Origin: Bacteroidota bacterium
GTDB taxonomy: Bacteria > Bacteroidota > Bacteroidia > Chitinophagales > Chitinophagaceae
DNA: 7,617 nucleotides
NCBI GenBank assembly: GCA_026391115.1
Contig: JAPLER010000148.1
Coordinates: forward strand, 8,011-15,627
Direction of reading: 5' to 3'
A program made the translations under genes and the position numbers. A model generated the notes under the pieces. The model did not search any database and was not told the DNA's origin. It saw nothing but the letters and a program-made list of their open reading frames with translations. Numbering within the stretch: the stretch's first letter is position 1; each line of letters opens with the position of its first letter. Shown here one piece after another: positions 1 to 5,919 of this stretch.

Positions 1-225
1 TGAAGCTTGAGAAAATGCTCCCCCAGCGAATGCATCAAATAAACCTAATAAACCTTTGCTTCCTTCAGATATTTTTTTAGCATCTAATTGATTAGGATCG
101 ATACCAGGTAAAACCACATGAGAACCAAAACGATAAATTAGAACCAATACTAGAGTAAAAATTATTTTATTCTTTAATTCATCTATCGACCAAATATTTT
201 TGAGCGTTTGTATTAATTTTTTCAC
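1..225 (-). CDS. secY: Preprotein translocase subunit SecY, N-terminal part (cut by window edge)
   Basis: SecY is the membrane channel of the Sec translocon, through which unfolded proteins cross or enter the inner membrane. Only the first 75 codons are here, open to the window edge. The start is GTG at 225; no ATG lies in frame just upstream, and the next residues (KKLIQTLKNIWSIDEL) match the usual SecY amphipathic N-terminus. The first membrane segment is about residues 21-38 (IIFTLVLVLIYRFGSHVV), followed by the PGIDP turn. The Gly/Phe-rich stretch near residues 60-75 (LGLFDAFAGGAF) is the start of the periplasmic plug region. The gene follows rplO by 76 bases, the standard end of the spc operon, but an intrinsic terminator lies in that gap, so it may be expressed separately or by read-through. 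Identity is firm. Confidence 0.96.
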   Translation of the reverse strand, partial: MKKLIQTLKNIWSIDELKNKIIFTLVLVLIYRFGSHVVLPGIDPNQLDAKKISEGSKGLLGLFDAFAGGAFSQAS

Positions 226-262
226 GTTATAATGAGTTGTAAAAGTTAATGTCTTTAAAAGT

Positions 263-286
263 AAAAAGGTGCATCGTTGATGCACC
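263..286 (-). terminator. Rho-independent terminator between rplO and secY
   Basis: On the minus strand a perfect 8-bp stem (GGTGCATC / GATGCACC, arms 279-286 and 268-275) closes on a three-base loop and is followed at once by five T (267-263), then a further T-rich stretch. It begins 15 bases after the rplO stop codon. Stem plus T-tract in this position is the classic form of an intrinsic terminator. Because secY follows in the same direction, it may act as a partial terminator or attenuator that lowers secY transcription relative to the ribosomal proteins. The structure is seen directly; its efficiency is inferred. Confidence 0.75.
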
Positions 287-301
287 GCAAATATGTAGAT
301 T

Positions 302-751
302 TTATTTTACAATTTCTACTTTTCCTCCCGCTGCTTCAATTGATGCTTTTGCTTTTTCGCTTATTGCATTAACTTTGAAGTTGAGGGCTGATTTAATTTC
401 GCCAGTGCCAAGTATTTTAACGTGGTCTGTTCTACTAATTAAACCATTAATGTATAAGTTTTCTAGAGAAAATTCAGTAAATGCATATTTCTCTTGTAAT
501 TTTTCAATTTGACCTAGGTTGTAAACAACAAACTCTATACGATTGTTATTTTTAAATCCACGTTTAGGTATACGTCTTTGAATTGGCATTTGACCACCTT
601 CAAAAGCGTTTTTACGTTGATAACCAGCACGGCTTTGGCTACCTTTATTACCTTGTGTAGAAGTACCACCTTTACCAGATGCTTCACCACGACCTAATCT
701 TTTTTCTTTGTGAGTTGAACCTTGTGCAGGTTTTAAATTATGTAGTTTCAT
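302..751 (-). CDS. rplO: 50S ribosomal protein L15
   Basis: L15 is a late-assembling 50S protein that binds 23S rRNA with a long basic N-terminal extension. The 149-residue product has the usual length. The glycine-rich basic N-terminus (LKPAQGSTHKEKRLGRG, then GEASGKGGTSTQGNKG) and the QMPIQRRIPKRGF segment near residues 54-66 are family hallmarks. The compact C-terminal domain ends IEAAGGKVEIVK, as is typical. ATG at 751 gives the expected MKLHNLKP start. It sits between rpmD (65-base gap) and secY. The strong hairpin terminator lies just past its stop codon, so it is probably the last gene of the main ribosomal transcript. No defect was seen. Confidence 0.98.
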   Translation of the reverse strand: MKLHNLKPAQGSTHKEKRLGRGEASGKGGTSTQGNKGSQSRAGYQRKNAFEGGQMPIQRRIPKRGFKNNNRIEFVVYNLGQIEKLQEKYAFTEFSLENLYINGLISRTDHVKILGTGEIKSALNFKVNAISEKAKASIEAAGGKVEIVK

Positions 752-816
752 TTTACTTAACGCAGCCCTAATCTGCTCGCTTTATTTAATTACAATTAGT
801 CTCTTTAGGGTAGAGA

Positions 817-996
817 TTATAAATTTTCTACTTTAATCAAATGGTTTACTTTATTAACCATTCCAAGAATTTGTGGAGTAGCTTCAACTTCTCTAGAAGC
901 ATGTACTTTTCTTAAACCTAAAGCTATCAATGTTTGTTTTTGACGTTCAGATCTATCAATTCCACTTTTAATTTGAGTTACTTTAATTTTTGCCAT
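817..996 (-). CDS. rpmD: 50S ribosomal protein L30
   Basis: L30 is a small 50S protein near the 5S rRNA region. Translating the minus strand from ATG at 996 gives 59 residues, starting MAKIKVTQIKSGIDRSERQK and ending NKVNHLIKVENL, with TAA at 817-819. The family pattern is clear: an N-terminal strand (IKVTQIKSGI), the QKQTLIALGLRKV helix, and the final MVNKVNHLIKV strand. Length matches the short bacterial L30 of 58-60 residues. It lies between rpsE and rplO, its fixed place in the spc operon. The gene is short enough to be missed by length-filtered gene calls. Its leader lies beside a clear heptamer repeat block. Confidence 0.97.
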   Translation of the reverse strand: MAKIKVTQIKSGIDRSERQKQTLIALGLRKVHASREVEATPQILGMVNKVNHLIKVENL

Positions 997-1005
997 AACC
1001 TTTTT

Positions 1006-1075
1006 GGTTTAAGGTTTAAGGTTTGAGTATTAAGATTTACATAAATAAACTTTAAATTTCAAACATTAAACTCAA
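1006..1075. repeat. Degenerate tandem 7-base repeat, rpsE-rpmD spacer
   Basis: Starting at 1006, the spacer divides into about ten consecutive 7-base units. The first two are identical (GGTTTAA at 1006-1012 and 1013-1019), the third differs by one base (1020-1026), and the later units keep a purine-purine-T-rich pattern in the same phase up to the rpsE stop codon at 1077. The unit count and phase are read directly. The function is unknown. It fills nearly all of the 80-base spacer and may have arisen by slippage. Confidence 0.65.
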
Positions 1076-1076
1076 T

Positions 1077-1589
1077 TTATCCGTTAAATACTTTTGTTAA
1101 TTTAATATTTCTATTTTTTGCAACTGTTATTGGTTCACGCAAGCTAGATAAAGCTTTAATAGTTGCTTTAACCACATTATGAGGATTAGCAGAGCCTAAA
1201 CTTTTAGCAAGAACGTCTGTGATACCCGCTTTCTCTAAAACGGCACGCATACTTCCTCCAGCAATTACACCTGCTCCGTGAGCCGCTGGTCTAATCATAA
1301 CTTTTGCAGCACCTGCTTTGCTAAACTGTTCGTGAGGTATTGTTCCGTGCATAACAGGAACTTTTACCAAATTCTTCTTAGCGTCTTCGATTCCTTTTGT
1401 AATAGCTTCTTGTACTTCTTTTGCTTTTCCTAAACCTTGACCAACAACACCATTTTCGTTACCTACTACAACCAATGCTGAGAAAGAAAAAGTACGACCA
1501 CCTTTTGTAGTTTTTACTACACGATTAATAGCAACAACTTTGTCTTTAAATTCAACGTCGCCTATTACTTTATTATCAAATTTTGACAT
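1077..1589 (-). CDS. rpsE: 30S ribosomal protein S5
   Basis: S5 lies at the back of the 30S body, next to S4 and S8, and contributes to decoding accuracy and mRNA unwinding at the entry site. The 170-residue product has the N-terminal double-stranded RNA-binding-like fold: VVAINRVVKTTKGGRTF, then FSALVVVGNENGVVGQGLGKA, the S5 signature near residues 33-56. The C-terminal domain follows, with GVIAGGSMRAVLEKAGITDV and SANPHNVVKATIKAL. Aligned from memory with other Bacteroidota, the central loop (PHEQFSKAGAAKVMIRPA) has no gap, so this gene looks intact. ATG at 1589 gives the normal MSKF start. The gene lies 62 bases after rplR and 80 before rpmD, and both gaps hold 7-base repeats. Confidence 0.98.
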   Translation of the reverse strand: MSKFDNKVIGDVEFKDKVVAINRVVKTTKGGRTFSFSALVVVGNENGVVGQGLGKAKEVQEAITKGIEDAKKNLVKVPVMHGTIPHEQFSKAGAAKVMIRPAAHGAGVIAGGSMRAVLEKAGITDVLAKSLGSANPHNVVKATIKALSSLREPITVAKNRNIKLTKVFNG

Positions 1590-1596
1590 AATCTTA

Positions 1597-1652
1597 TTTT
1601 AAATTTTAAATTAGAATTGAATTTATTTCTAATTTGTAATTTTTAATTTTAT
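1597..1652. repeat. Degenerate tandem 7-base repeat, rplR-rpsE spacer
   Basis: Eight consecutive 7-base units run from 1597. TTTTAAA occurs twice in a row (1597-1603, 1604-1610), and after two variant units four related ATTT-starting units run from 1625 to 1652, differing by only one or two bases. The block also contains a perfect 9-base inverted repeat (1608-1616 with 1627-1635), which may simply result from the A/T repeat. It fills nearly the whole gap between rplR and rpsE. Confidence 0.6.
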
Positions 1653-2005
1653 TAAAATTGAAGACCTCCTTCACGAGCACCTTCTGCTACAGCCTTAATT
1701 CTGCCGTGATAAAGATTACCACCTCTATCGAAAACACAATCAGTTAAACCTAATGCTTGTGCTTTTCTAGCTAATGCACTTCCAACTAATTTAGATTTTT
1801 CAACTTTTGCAACTTTTTGAGCAACAATTTCTTTTTCACGAGAAGATGCAGCTACCAAGGTTACGCCATTGTTATCATCTATTAATTGAGCATAAATTTC
1901 CATATTGCTTCTAAAAACAGATAGACGAGGTTTTGTAGCAGTTCCAGAAACTTTCTTACGAATTCTGAATCTTATTTTTTGTCTTTGTTCTAATTTAGTA
2001 TTCAT
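1652..2005 (-). CDS. rplR: 50S ribosomal protein L18
   Basis: L18 binds 5S rRNA, together with L5, and anchors it in the central protuberance of the 50S subunit. The 117-residue product has the usual length. The basic N-terminus (RQKIRFRIRKKVSGTATKPRL) leads into SVFRSNMEIYAQLIDD, the family's first strand. It then has TLVAASSREKEI and the C-terminal VFDRGGNLYHGRIKAVAEGA followed by REGGLQF, which is almost invariant. ATG at 2005 fits the MNTKLEQRQKIR start. The leader has a small GC-rich hairpin and a run of A just before the start codon. The gene is complete, between rplF and rpsE. Confidence 0.98.
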   Translation of the reverse strand: MNTKLEQRQKIRFRIRKKVSGTATKPRLSVFRSNMEIYAQLIDDNNGVTLVAASSREKEIVAQKVAKVEKSKLVGSALARKAQALGLTDCVFDRGGNLYHGRIKAVAEGAREGGLQF

Positions 2006-2019
2006 TTTTTTATTTTTTT

Positions 2020-2036
2020 CTCCGATGCTGCCGGAG
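2020..2036 (-). promoter_or_regulatory. Small GC-rich hairpin in rplR leader (possible)
   Basis: In an otherwise A/T-rich spacer, CTCCG and CGGAG form a 5-bp stem with a 7-base loop, ending 14 bases before the rplR start codon. On the transcript it is followed by A-rich sequence rather than T, so it is not a terminator. The GGAG of the stem resembles a Shine-Dalgarno core but is rather far from the ATG. It could be a leader structure or chance; no function is claimed. Confidence 0.3.
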
Positions 2037-2073
2037 TTGTAATTTCAATTTTATTATAGCTTTATTAAGCTAA

Positions 2074-2628
2074 TTATTTACCAGCTGCTTTACCTGCTTT
2101 TCTTCTTAATACTTCACCAGCAAATTTAACACCTTTACCTTTATATGGTTCTGGTTTACGTAAACTTCTCAATTTAGCACAAACTTGACCAATTAATTGT
2201 TTATCGCAACCTTCTAAAGTAATAATTGGATTTTTACCTTTTTCAGTTAATGTAGCAACTTTTAGTTCTTTTGGAATTTCAAAAATAATATTGTGAGAAT
2301 ATCCTAAAGCTAAGTCTAAAGTATTACCAGTGTTTGCAGCTTTAAAACCCACACCCACCAATTCCATTTGTTTTGTATATCCTTCAGTTACACCCTTTAC
2401 AACATTGTTTAAAAGTGAACGATATAAACCGTGCATTGCACGATGACGAATTTGTTCTGTTGGACGAGTAACAACAATATTACCTTCTTTTACTTCAACA
2501 GTAATATCTCTATCAATTGTTTGTTTTAATTCCCCTTTTGGTCCTTTTACAGTTACAATATTATCTTTTCCAACTGTTACAGTTACTCCTGATGGAATTG
2601 CAACTGGTGCTTTACCTATACGTGACAT
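2074..2628 (-). CDS. rplF: 50S ribosomal protein L6
   Basis: L6 binds 23S rRNA near the factor-binding stalk base and the sarcin-ricin loop. The 184-residue product has two tandem copies of the L6 fold. The N-terminal copy runs from MSRIGKAPVAIPSGVTV through VKGPKGELKQ to about residue 80, and the C-terminal copy from QMELVGVGFKA to the end. The C-terminal signature PEPYKGKGVKFAGEVLRRK is clear, and the lysine-rich end (AGKAAGK) is common. Length is normal. ATG at 2628 gives the standard MSRIGK start. It is separated from rpsH by 88 bases, the widest gap in the window, and from rplR by 68. No defect was seen. Confidence 0.98.
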   Translation of the reverse strand: MSRIGKAPVAIPSGVTVTVGKDNIVTVKGPKGELKQTIDRDITVEVKEGNIVVTRPTEQIRHRAMHGLYRSLLNNVVKGVTEGYTKQMELVGVGFKAANTGNTLDLALGYSHNIIFEIPKELKVATLTEKGKNPIITLEGCDKQLIGQVCAKLRSLRKPEPYKGKGVKFAGEVLRRKAGKAAGK

Positions 2629-2716
2629 AGTCGATTTATTTATTTTATGAATCTCGATTGTGTTCAGCCACGACTAAGAGGCTTAATTATCTAATCGAAT
2701 TAATTTAATTTATTAA

Positions 2717-3115
2717 TTAGCTGATGTAGCAAAGTACTTCACCACCAACATTTTGTGCTTTTGCTTGTTTATCAGTTAGTACACCTTTAGAAGTACTAAT
2801 GATAGCAATGCCCAATCCATTAATTACTCTTTTAATTTCAGTAGGCTTTGCGTAGGCTCTTAACCCTGGACGACTTACTCTTTCCAAACTTTTTATAGCT
2901 GGCAGTTTAGTAGCTGCATCATACTTCAAAGCTATTTTAATTAAACCTTGCTTATTATCGTCTTCAAATTTATATTTTAAAATATAACCTTGCTCGTATA
3001 AAATTTCAGTAATCCTTTTCTTTAAGTTTGATGCTGGAATTTCAACTAATCTGTGACCAGCCATTTGTGCATTTCTTACTCTTGTTAAAAAGTCTGCTAT
3101 AGGATCTGTTACCAT
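2717..3115 (-). CDS. rpsH: 30S ribosomal protein S8
   Basis: S8 is a primary 16S rRNA-binding protein of the 30S platform. In Escherichia coli it also represses the spc operon by binding a structure near the L5 start. The 132-residue product has the canonical length and start (MVTDPIADFLTRVRNAQMAG). Conserved segments are VEIPASNLKKRITEIL, RVSRPGLRAYAK, and the C-terminal core GLGIAIISTSKGVLTDKQA then NVGGEVLCYIS. In that C-terminal half the STSKGV motif contacts helix 21. I did not identify an S8 target-like structure upstream of rplE here. The gene is complete, between rpsN and rplF. Confidence 0.98.
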   Translation of the reverse strand: MVTDPIADFLTRVRNAQMAGHRLVEIPASNLKKRITEILYEQGYILKYKFEDDNKQGLIKIALKYDAATKLPAIKSLERVSRPGLRAYAKPTEIKRVINGLGIAIISTSKGVLTDKQAKAQNVGGEVLCYIS

Positions 3116-3121
3116 ATAAAA

Positions 3122-3170
3122 ATTTCTAATTTCTAGTTTACAATTTCTGATTAAATATCAGTATTTATTT
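3122..3170. repeat. Degenerate tandem 7-base repeat, rpsN-rpsH spacer
   Basis: Seven consecutive 7-base units start at 3122. The first two are identical (ATTTCTA, 3122-3128 and 3129-3135), the fourth (3143-3149) differs from them only in its last base, and the others are looser. It takes up most of the 65-base spacer. Several bases of pattern are shared with units in the rplR-rpsE spacer. No function is known to me. Confidence 0.55.
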
Positions 3171-3180
3171 TTGTTGATGA

Positions 3181-3450
3181 TTACCAACTAGCTTTTTTAA
3201 CACCTGGTATTAAACCATTTAAAGCCATATCTCTAAACATTATCCTTGATAATCCAAAATATCTCATAAATCCTCTTGGACGACCAGTTAATTGACAACG
3301 ATTTTTTAAACGTACAGGTGAAGCGTTTTTAGGCAACTTATCTAAAGCTGTATAATCGCCAGCTGCTTTCAAAGTGGCTCTTTTCTCAGCAAACTTGGCA
3401 ACCAAAGCTTCTCTTTTGGCCTGACGTGCTACAATTGATTTTTTTGACAT
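3181..3450 (-). CDS. rpsN: 30S ribosomal protein S14 (zinc-free form)
   Basis: S14 is a late-assembling 30S head protein near S3 and S10. The 89-residue product is the longer zinc-independent type. It has only one cysteine (residue 52, in NRCQLTGRPRG) and lacks the two CxxC pairs of the 61-residue zinc form. The basic N-terminus MSKKSIVARQAKREAL, the KLPKNASPVRLKNRC segment and the C-terminus RYFGLSRIMFRDMALNGLI then PGVKKASW match the family end to end. ATG at 3450 gives the expected start. It lies 82 bases after rplE and 65 before rpsH. The zinc-free form is usual for Bacteroidota. Confidence 0.98.
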   Translation of the reverse strand: MSKKSIVARQAKREALVAKFAEKRATLKAAGDYTALDKLPKNASPVRLKNRCQLTGRPRGFMRYFGLSRIMFRDMALNGLIPGVKKASW

Positions 3451-3532
3451 TTGTTATTATTTAATGCTTAGGTTTTAGTTTTTGGATAAAGTTTGAAACT
3501 TAACCCAAATCTATATTCTAATCTCTTTTAAA

Positions 3533-4105
3533 TTAATCTTTTTTAGCTGCACCTTTAAAAGGCATTCCCAATTCTTTCAATAACTCATACGCTTCTTCGT
3601 TAGTTTCAGCAGTTGTTACAAAAGTGATATCCATACCAGTAATTTTATTTACTTTGTCAATATCGATTTCAGGGAAGATAATTTGTTCAGTAACACCCAA
3701 GGTATAATTACCTCTTCCGTCAAAAGCCTTATCACTGATACCTTTAAAGTCACGTACACGTGGTAAACTTACACTTACCAATCTATCTAAGAACTCAAAC
3801 ATTTTCTCACCACGCAAAGTAAGTTTAGCACCAATTGGCATTGATTTACGAAGTTTGAAATTTGAGATATCTTTTTTACTTAAAGTTGCAACTGCTTTTT
3901 GACCAGTAATTTGCTCTAACTCACCAATTGCTACATCAATTAATTTTTTATCGTTTACAGCACCATTAACACCACGATTAATACAAATTTTTTGCAATTT
4001 TGGTGCTTGCATTACAGTTTTATAAGAAAACTTTTTCATCAAAGCAGGTATAACATCGTTTTTATATTTGTCTGCTAATCTTGGAGTATATTTTGTTGCA
4101 CTCAT
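3533..4105 (-). CDS. rplE: 50S ribosomal protein L5
   Basis: L5 binds 5S rRNA and, in the central protuberance, contacts S13 to form an inter-subunit bridge and touch P-site tRNA. The 190-residue product is slightly longer than the typical 180 or so, through short end extensions (MSATKYTPRLADKYKND at the start and a lysine-rich KGAAKKD end). Family motifs are MQAPKLQKICINRGVN near residues 32-47, DISNFKLRKSMPIGAKLTLR near 79-98, then FEFLDRLVSVSLPRVRDFKG and the C-terminal FPEIDIDKVNKITGMDITFV. ATG at 4105. It is flanked by rplX (43-base gap) and rpsN. No gap relative to the family was seen. Confidence 0.98.
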   Translation of the reverse strand: MSATKYTPRLADKYKNDVIPALMKKFSYKTVMQAPKLQKICINRGVNGAVNDKKLIDVAIGELEQITGQKAVATLSKKDISNFKLRKSMPIGAKLTLRGEKMFEFLDRLVSVSLPRVRDFKGISDKAFDGRGNYTLGVTEQIIFPEIDIDKVNKITGMDITFVTTAETNEEAYELLKELGMPFKGAAKKD

Positions 4106-4148
4106 CTTATTTATGTTTTATCACGAATTACAACCGTGAAATTTAATT

Positions 4149-4487
4149 TTATTTAATTGCTGTTCCACTTTTTTTACTAACTCTAACTAATTTACCTGCT
4201 TCTCTTGTTCTTTTAACTTTAGTAGCAGCTTTAGCTTTTGCATCCCAAAGCATTACATTACTTATTGCTATAGGAGCTTCTACTTTAACAATACCACCAC
4301 CAGTATTTTGTGCAGTTGGTTTAGTATGTTTAGTTGCTATAGCAACTCCTTCAACAATAACTTTGGCTTTATCTACCAATACAGCTAATACTGTTCTTGG
4401 TTTTGTTAAATCTTTATCATCACCAGTAATAACAACTACTTGGTCGCCTTTTTTAATGTTGAATTTTGGTTTAAATCTTTTAGTCAT
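4149..4487 (-). CDS. rplX: 50S ribosomal protein L24
   Basis: L24 is an early assembly initiator of the 50S subunit, near the tunnel exit. The 112-residue product has an N-terminal KOW-type segment (FNIKKGDQVVVITGDDKDLT) followed by VIVEGVAIATKHTKPTAQN, GGGIVKVEAPIAISNVMLWD and a basic C-terminal tail ending VRVSKKSGTAIK. The usual G-K-T-G-K part of the KOW loop is replaced by DLTKPRT, with one or two extra residues; this is probably a lineage variant. ATG at 4487 is preceded by AAGGATAAAGGG, which could serve as a weak Shine-Dalgarno, unlike most leaders here. It lies between rplN and rplE. Confidence 0.97.
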   Translation of the reverse strand: MTKRFKPKFNIKKGDQVVVITGDDKDLTKPRTVLAVLVDKAKVIVEGVAIATKHTKPTAQNTGGGIVKVEAPIAISNVMLWDAKAKAATKVKRTREAGKLVRVSKKSGTAIK

Positions 4488-4553
4488 AACCCTTTATCCT
4501 TACGGATTTTTTTGTTTTTTAAAATTATTGCTTATCATATAGATAAGGATTTT

Positions 4554-4892
4554 CTACAATACTTCTGGAGCCAAAGAAATAATTTTCATATAACCTTTAT
4601 CTCTCAACTCTCTAGCTACTGGTCCAAAAATACGTGTACCTCTTGGTTCATCGCTGTTATTTAGTAACACAACAGCATTATCGTCAAAACGAATATAAGT
4701 ACCATCAACACGACGTAATTTATTTGTTGTTCTCACAATTACAGCTTTAGATACTGTACCTTTTTTAATGCCACCAGCAGGAATTGCATCTTTAACAGTA
4801 ACAACTATTTTGTCACCAATTTTTGCATAATCTTGTCCGCTATTTCCTAATACTTTAATACAAAGTACTTCTTTTGCTTCTTGTTGTATCAT
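4554..4892 (-). CDS. rplN: 50S ribosomal protein L14, with an apparent 10-residue internal gap
   Basis: L14 is a nearly invariant 50S protein at the subunit interface, where it forms bridge B8 with 16S rRNA and contacts L19. The reading frame is 112 residues, against the almost universal 122. The C-terminal 107 residues are standard: GDKIVVTVKDAIPAGGIKKG near residues 26-45, then YIRFDDNAVVLLNN, DEPRGTRIFGPVAREL and KGYMKIISLAPEVL. The shortfall is at one point: MIQQE is followed directly by AKEVLCIKVLG, whereas the family has about ten residues between (pattern S-R-L-x-V-A-D-N-S-G). The break lies at 4877/4878 and keeps the frame. Those residues form the first strand and its invariant DNSG turn, so a 30-base sequence or assembly deletion is more likely than a true variant. 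Confidence 0.93.
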   Translation of the reverse strand: MIQQEAKEVLCIKVLGNSGQDYAKIGDKIVVTVKDAIPAGGIKKGTVSKAVIVRTTNKLRRVDGTYIRFDDNAVVLLNNSDEPRGTRIFGPVARELRDKGYMKIISLAPEVL

Positions 4893-4925
4893 ATAAAACT
4901 TTTTTAGTACTAAGTACCTTTAAAA

Positions 4926-5183
4926 TTATTTTGCTTTTTCTACAATCTCTACCAATCTCCAACGTTTAGTTTTACTTAATGGACGAGTTTCCATTATTTT
5001 AACTATATCTCCTATTGCACATTCTGACTTTTCATCATGAGCATGAAATTTAGTAGTCTTTTTTAAGAACTTACCATAAATAGGGTGTTTTACTTTTCTC
5101 TCTACAGCAACAGTAACTGTTTTAGTCATTTTGTTACTTGTTACAACACCTATTCTTGTTTTTCTTAGATTTCTAGTTTCCAT
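4926..5183 (-). CDS. rpsQ: 30S ribosomal protein S17
   Basis: S17 is a primary 16S rRNA-binding protein of the 30S body with an OB fold. The 85-residue product has normal length. It begins METRNLRKTRIGVVTSNKMT, with the strand KTVTVAVERKVKHPIYGKF and then KKTTKFHAHDEKSECAIGD. It ends with the signature GDIVKIMETRPLSKTKRWRL followed by VEIVEKAK. ATG at 5183 is preceded by an A/T-rich leader with no clear Shine-Dalgarno. It sits between rpmC (66-base gap) and rplN (33-base gap), as in the canonical operon. No defect was seen. Confidence 0.98.
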   Translation of the reverse strand: METRNLRKTRIGVVTSNKMTKTVTVAVERKVKHPIYGKFLKKTTKFHAHDEKSECAIGDIVKIMETRPLSKTKRWRLVEIVEKAK

Positions 5184-5214
5184 TATTTATTTATTTAACA
5201 ACTCAATAATTAGA

Positions 5215-5242
5215 TAGCCAAAGGCTTTTATTGAACTGGCTA
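5215..5242. repeat. Inverted repeat in rpmC-rpsQ spacer
   Basis: TAGCCA (5215-5220) pairs with TGGCTA (5237-5242) across 16 bases; a smaller AGCC-AAA-GGCT hairpin is nested at 5216-5226. On the transcript it lies between the rpmC stop and the rpsQ start. It is not followed by a T-run in the direction of transcription, so it does not look like a terminator. It could slow 3' decay or be chance. Confidence 0.3.
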
Positions 5243-5249
5243 ATTGCTA

Positions 5250-5453
5250 TTATTTTCTGCTGCTTAATTCTGTGTGTAATTTAGCTACGCTACGTCTTAA
5301 ACCTCTAATCATCATTGGATTTTCCAAAGGTGTCATTGCATGTGCAAATTGCATCTTCTTTAATCTTAATTGATCTTCTGCAATTCTTCCTTTTAAAGAA
5401 TCAATTTGCATATCTTTTAGGTCTTCTTTTTGGTTTGCTTTTTTCTTTGCCAT
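5250..5453 (-). CDS. rpmC: 50S ribosomal protein L29
   Basis: L29 is a small two-helix protein at the tunnel exit, beside L23, where nascent-chain factors such as SRP and trigger factor dock. The 67-residue product has a basic start (MAKKKANQKEDLKDM), a first helix (IDSLKGRIAEDQLRLKKMQF), a turn with the family's N-P pair (AMTPLENPMMIRGLRR), and a second helix ending AKLHTELSSRK. Length and helical hairpin pattern match the family; sequence conservation is naturally low, but position between rplP and rpsQ makes the call secure. ATG at 5453. Confidence 0.96.
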   Translation of the reverse strand: MAKKKANQKEDLKDMQIDSLKGRIAEDQLRLKKMQFAHAMTPLENPMMIRGLRRSVAKLHTELSSRK

Positions 5454-5499
5454 TTTTTTAAATTTGATAATTCGCTAATTTAAATACCGAATTGTCTTG

Positions 5500-5919
5500 T
5501 TATGCTTGTAAATCTCTTCTTACAATAAACTTAGTTTTTATAGGAAGTTTTTGTGCTGCTAAATGCATTGCTGCTTTTGCTGTTTCCTCAGTAACGCCAT
5601 CACATTCAAAAATGATACGTCCTGGTTCTACTACTGCTGCCCAAAATTCAGGATTACCTTTACCTTTACCCATCCTTACCTCTGCAGGTTTACGCGTAAT
5701 AATTTTATCAGGAAAAACTCTAATCCAAACATTACCTTCTCTTTTCATTGCACGTGTCATACTTTGACGAGCTGCTTCTATTTGACGATTAGTTAACCAA
5801 ATTGGTTCTACTGCTTTTAATGCAAAAGAGCCAAAAGATATTGAAGTGCCTCTTTTTGCAACTTCTCTAATTCTCCCTTTCTGTTGTTTTCTGTGTTTAC
5901 TTCTTTTTGGTTGTAACAT
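5500..5919 (-). CDS. rplP: 50S ribosomal protein L16
   Basis: L16 helps organise the A-site side of the 50S subunit and the architecture around the peptidyl-transferase centre. The 139-residue product has the usual length. The start MLQPKRSKHRKQQKGRI is characteristic. It is followed by ISFGSFALKAVEPIWLTNRQ, where NRQIEAAR is the first family signature, then KREGNVWIRVFPDK, and the second signature VRMGKGKGNPEFWAAVV. The C-terminal helix includes EETAKAAMHLAAQKLPIKTK and ends FIVRRDLQA. ATG at 5919. It is separated from rpsC by 85 bases and from rpmC by 46. No defect was seen. Confidence 0.98.
   Translation of the reverse strand: MLQPKRSKHRKQQKGRIREVAKRGTSISFGSFALKAVEPIWLTNRQIEAARQSMTRAMKREGNVWIRVFPDKIITRKPAEVRMGKGKGNPEFWAAVVEPGRIIFECDGVTEETAKAAMHLAAQKLPIKTKFIVRRDLQA

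Noticed and set aside
226..262. Bacteroidota-type promoter for secY (TAACTTTT as a -7 element)
   Set aside because: There is no TTG at the expected distance upstream, since that position falls inside the terminator hairpin region; the match to TAnnTTTG alone is common in A/T-rich DNA.
249..512. Open plus-strand frame of 87 codons opposite rplO
   Set aside because: It is antisense to the conserved L15 gene and resembles no protein I know; its codons follow from the reverse of L15.
765..816. CCCTAA/TTAGGG and TCTCT/AGAGA pairings in the rpmD-rplO spacer
   Set aside because: The arms are short, with long loops or overlapping alternatives; likely chance in a 65-base spacer.
1006..1652. CRISPR-like or regulator-binding repeats in the spacers
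   Set aside because: The units are 7 bases with no spacers between them, degenerate and different between loci, so neither a CRISPR array nor a conserved operator fits.
4496..4547. Hairpins in the rplN-rplX spacer (ATCC/GGAT followed by T-run on plus; CTTATC/GATAAG at 4531-4547)
   Set aside because: The T-run follows on the plus strand, where no gene ends; stems are 4-6 bp and A/T-rich, and on the transcribed strand there is no T-tract.
4440..4664. Open plus-strand frame of 74 codons across the rplX start and rplN end
   Set aside because: It lies antisense to two certain genes and is Phe/Ser-rich, as expected from reversed Lys/Arg-rich A/T coding sequence.
5492..5796. Two overlapping plus-strand frames (91 and 77 codons) opposite rplP
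   Set aside because: Both are shadows of L16; neither has a plausible leader or recognisable motifs.
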